Below, piece by piece: positions 6,424 to 7,306 of a DNA stretch of 7,306 nucleotides; the first letter of the stretch is position 1, and each line of letters opens with the position of its first letter. The DNA comes from Anaerolineae bacterium. Its GTDB lineage: Bacteria > Chloroflexota > Anaerolineae > JAFGEY01. The stretch is taken from the NCBI GenBank assembly GCA_016929205.1, contig JAFGJF010000628.1, positions 1 through 7,306 on the forward strand, in the 5' to 3' direction. The notes below the pieces were generated by a model that was not told the origin of the DNA, made no database searches, and worked only from the letters and a program-made list of their open reading frames with translations. Both the position numbers and the translations under genes were made by a program.

Positions 6424-6621
6424 CCCGGTGCGCTCACCATCACGGCGATCTCTTTTCTGATCGGGCTCGTGATCGCGATCTGGGGATTCGTGCCCGGCGT
6501 ACACGATCCCGAGCAGATCCTCAACATCTGTTGGACCTTTGTCTTTGGCGGCGGGCTGGGTGGGCTGTTGGTCAGCATCGTCGCCGGATTTGCACGCGAT
6601 GTCGACAAGACGACAGCGTGA
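6424..6621 (+). pseudogene. tail of an unidentified two-helix membrane protein, fused in frame to the MDR fragment
   Basis: After the MDR motif RALRKGG the same frame continues for 65 residues: a hydrophobic helix (about ITAISFLIGLVIAIWGFV), a short loop GVHDPEQILN, a second helix with a glycine-rich core (GGGLGGLLVSIVAGF) and a charged end RDVDKTTA before TGA 6619-6621. Codon use looks like real coding DNA. No ribosome binding site or start codon lies near the junction, so this is probably the 3' part of a different gene joined by deletion. The alternative is a small protein of up to 90 aa from GTG 6349, which I consider less likely. I do not recognise the family. Confidence 0.5.
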
Positions 6622-6648
6622 TGTCAGGCAAGTGGACCAGGCGGGCGG

Positions 6649-6654
6649 TATACT
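6649..6654 (+). promoter_or_regulatory. possible -10 element upstream of the EFR1-like gene
   Basis: TATACT matches the -10 consensus at five of six positions and lies 80 bp before ATG 6734. No good -35 is present at 16-18 bp. Downstream lie a 10-bp palindrome GGCACGTGCC (6687-6696) and a second CACGTG (6703-6708), which could be a regulator site. The evidence is weak. Confidence 0.25.
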
Positions 6655-6733
6655 GGTGTGGTGAGGAGCGGAATGGAACGTATGGGGGCACGTGCCGAGA
6701 AACACGTGGTTGAAAGACAGGGAGACGAGTCCA

Positions 6734-7251
6734 ATGAGCACAGAGATCTATTATTTTTCGGGAACCGGCAATTCGCTGCATGTGGCAAGAGAACTGCAGA
6801 AACGCATTCCAGAGGCCAGACTTGTCCCTATTGTAGCCCTTGTTGACAGAAAATCTGTGATAGCCCATGGCGAGACGGTAGGATTCGTGTTTCCACACTA
6901 TGCCTCGACACTGCCCAAGGTCGTTCACAGGTTTATTGAGAAACTCGATCTGGAGTCGGCCAGGTGTCTCTTTGCCATCGCCACAAGGGGCGGGTTCCGT
7001 TTTTGCCCCTGATCCGGGCGGCTACTCCGCTCCTGATTCGCCTGGGCAAGATGGTTGAAAGCACGTTCGACTTTTATCTTGATGACAAGTGTACGGGTTG
7101 TGGTGTATGCAAAGAGGTCTGCCTCGCTGAAAGGGTGTACATGGTCGATGGCAGACCGGTATGGCAACAAGCCATTCAGTGCCACGGCTGTTTTGCCTGT
7201 TTCAATTTCTGTCCCAAGGATTCACTACCGGACACTTTTCAAAAATGTTGA
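6734..7251 (+). pseudogene. EFR1-type flavodoxin-ferredoxin fusion, internally deleted and frameshifted
   Basis: ATG 6734 has GGAG at 6721-6724. The first frame (to 6994) gives a flavodoxin N-terminus: IYYFSGTGNSLHVAREL (residues 5-21, the FMN phosphate loop), VGFVFPHYASTLPKVV (49-64) and LFAIATRGG (79-87). It then hits TGA at 7010-7012. Another frame resumes (clear by about 7048) with GKMVESTFDFYLDDKCTGCG and two intact 4Fe-4S motifs: CTGCGVCKEVC from 7090 and CHGCFACFNFCP from 7180. In EFR1 proteins (about 250-280 aa) these halves are separated by roughly 90 more residues, so the middle of the flavodoxin fold is deleted and the halves are out of frame. The C-terminus also stops soon after the last cysteine (TGA 7249-7251), next to the inverted repeat, suggesting truncation by insertion. 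It would have been a cytoplasmic electron carrier. Confidence 0.8.
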
Positions 7252-7301
7252 CTCATAGTATGCTCTAGCTCCTACCACAGAGCAAGGAGCATACTATGAG
7301 T
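7251..7301. repeat. perfect 15-bp inverted repeat at the edge of a probable mobile element
   Basis: ACTCATAGTATGCTC (7251-7265) and GAGCATACTATGAGT (7287-7301) are exact inverse complements around a 21-nt loop. A competing inner pairing, GCTCC (7268-7272) with GGAGC (7286-7290), is possible. The right arm contains the end of an AAGGAG ribosome binding site and an ATG. Hairpins of this kind precede transposase genes of IS200/IS605 and some other elements, where they restrain transposase translation. The element type cannot be identified from this window. Confidence 0.6.
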
Positions 7302-7306
7302 GACAA
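7296..7306 (+). CDS. start of an unidentified gene running off the window (possible transposase)
   Basis: ATG 7296 is preceded by a strong AAGGAG (7284-7289) at 6-nt spacing, then reads Met-Ser-Asp before the window ends. The start codon and part of the ribosome binding site lie in the right arm of the 15-bp inverted repeat, so translation may be repressed when the hairpin forms. Only three codons are visible, so the product is unknown; a transposase is a guess from context. Confidence 0.4.

Noticed and set aside
6195..6741. Minus-strand open frames opposite the MDR and membrane fragments
   Set aside because: The translations are P/R/T-rich with no family pattern, while the + strand shows clear MDR motifs.
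1..7306. CRISPR arrays, tRNA or rRNA genes
   Set aside because: I saw no regularly spaced direct repeats, cloverleaf patterns or rRNA motifs.

Overview
The window looks like chromosome from a Chloroflexota bacterium, probably Anaerolineae-like. This is inferred from moderately high GC, a DUF6585-type protein, a small protein with an 'IPIWPNA...FYQDEMLKQGW' pattern often seen there, and a TelA operon paired with substrate-binding/VWA proteins. No rRNA or other phylogenetic marker is present, so the assignment is tentative.

Layout. (1) Positions 1-93 hold the last 30 codons of a low-molecular-weight phosphatase/arsenate-reductase-like gene (+). (2) 144-476 and 519-1307 are two + strand genes: a 110-aa protein of unknown function and a 262-aa two-helix membrane protein with PH-like halves (DUF6585-like). 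(3) 1342-5918 is a tightly packed four-gene minus-strand operon. In transcription order it encodes a membrane-anchored solute-binding-like protein, a TelA (toxic anion resistance) protein, a lipoprotein fusing a solute-binding domain to a von Willebrand A domain, and a small two-helix XpaC-like membrane protein. Gene spacings are 13, 0 and 1 nt. It converges on the DUF6585 gene across 34 bp. (4) 5975-7251 is a gene graveyard. It contains a 225-bp MITE-like remnant of an IS5-type element, a frameshifted mid-piece of a zinc-type alcohol dehydrogenase/quinone oxidoreductase (MDR), a membrane-protein tail fused in frame behind it, and an EFR1-type flavodoxin-ferredoxin gene that has lost its middle and is frameshifted. 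(5) 7251-7306 is a perfect 15-bp inverted repeat whose right arm includes the start codon of a gene running off the window. It looks like the edge of another mobile element.

How the genes may work together. The minus-strand operon has binding-protein and VWA modules outside the membrane, a membrane protein (XpaC-like) and a cytoplasmic TelA protein, but no transporter permease or ATPase. I infer an envelope stress-sensing or envelope-maintenance complex rather than an uptake system. This operon is the most interesting functional unit here. The mobile-element remnants upstream of it are the most interesting structural features.
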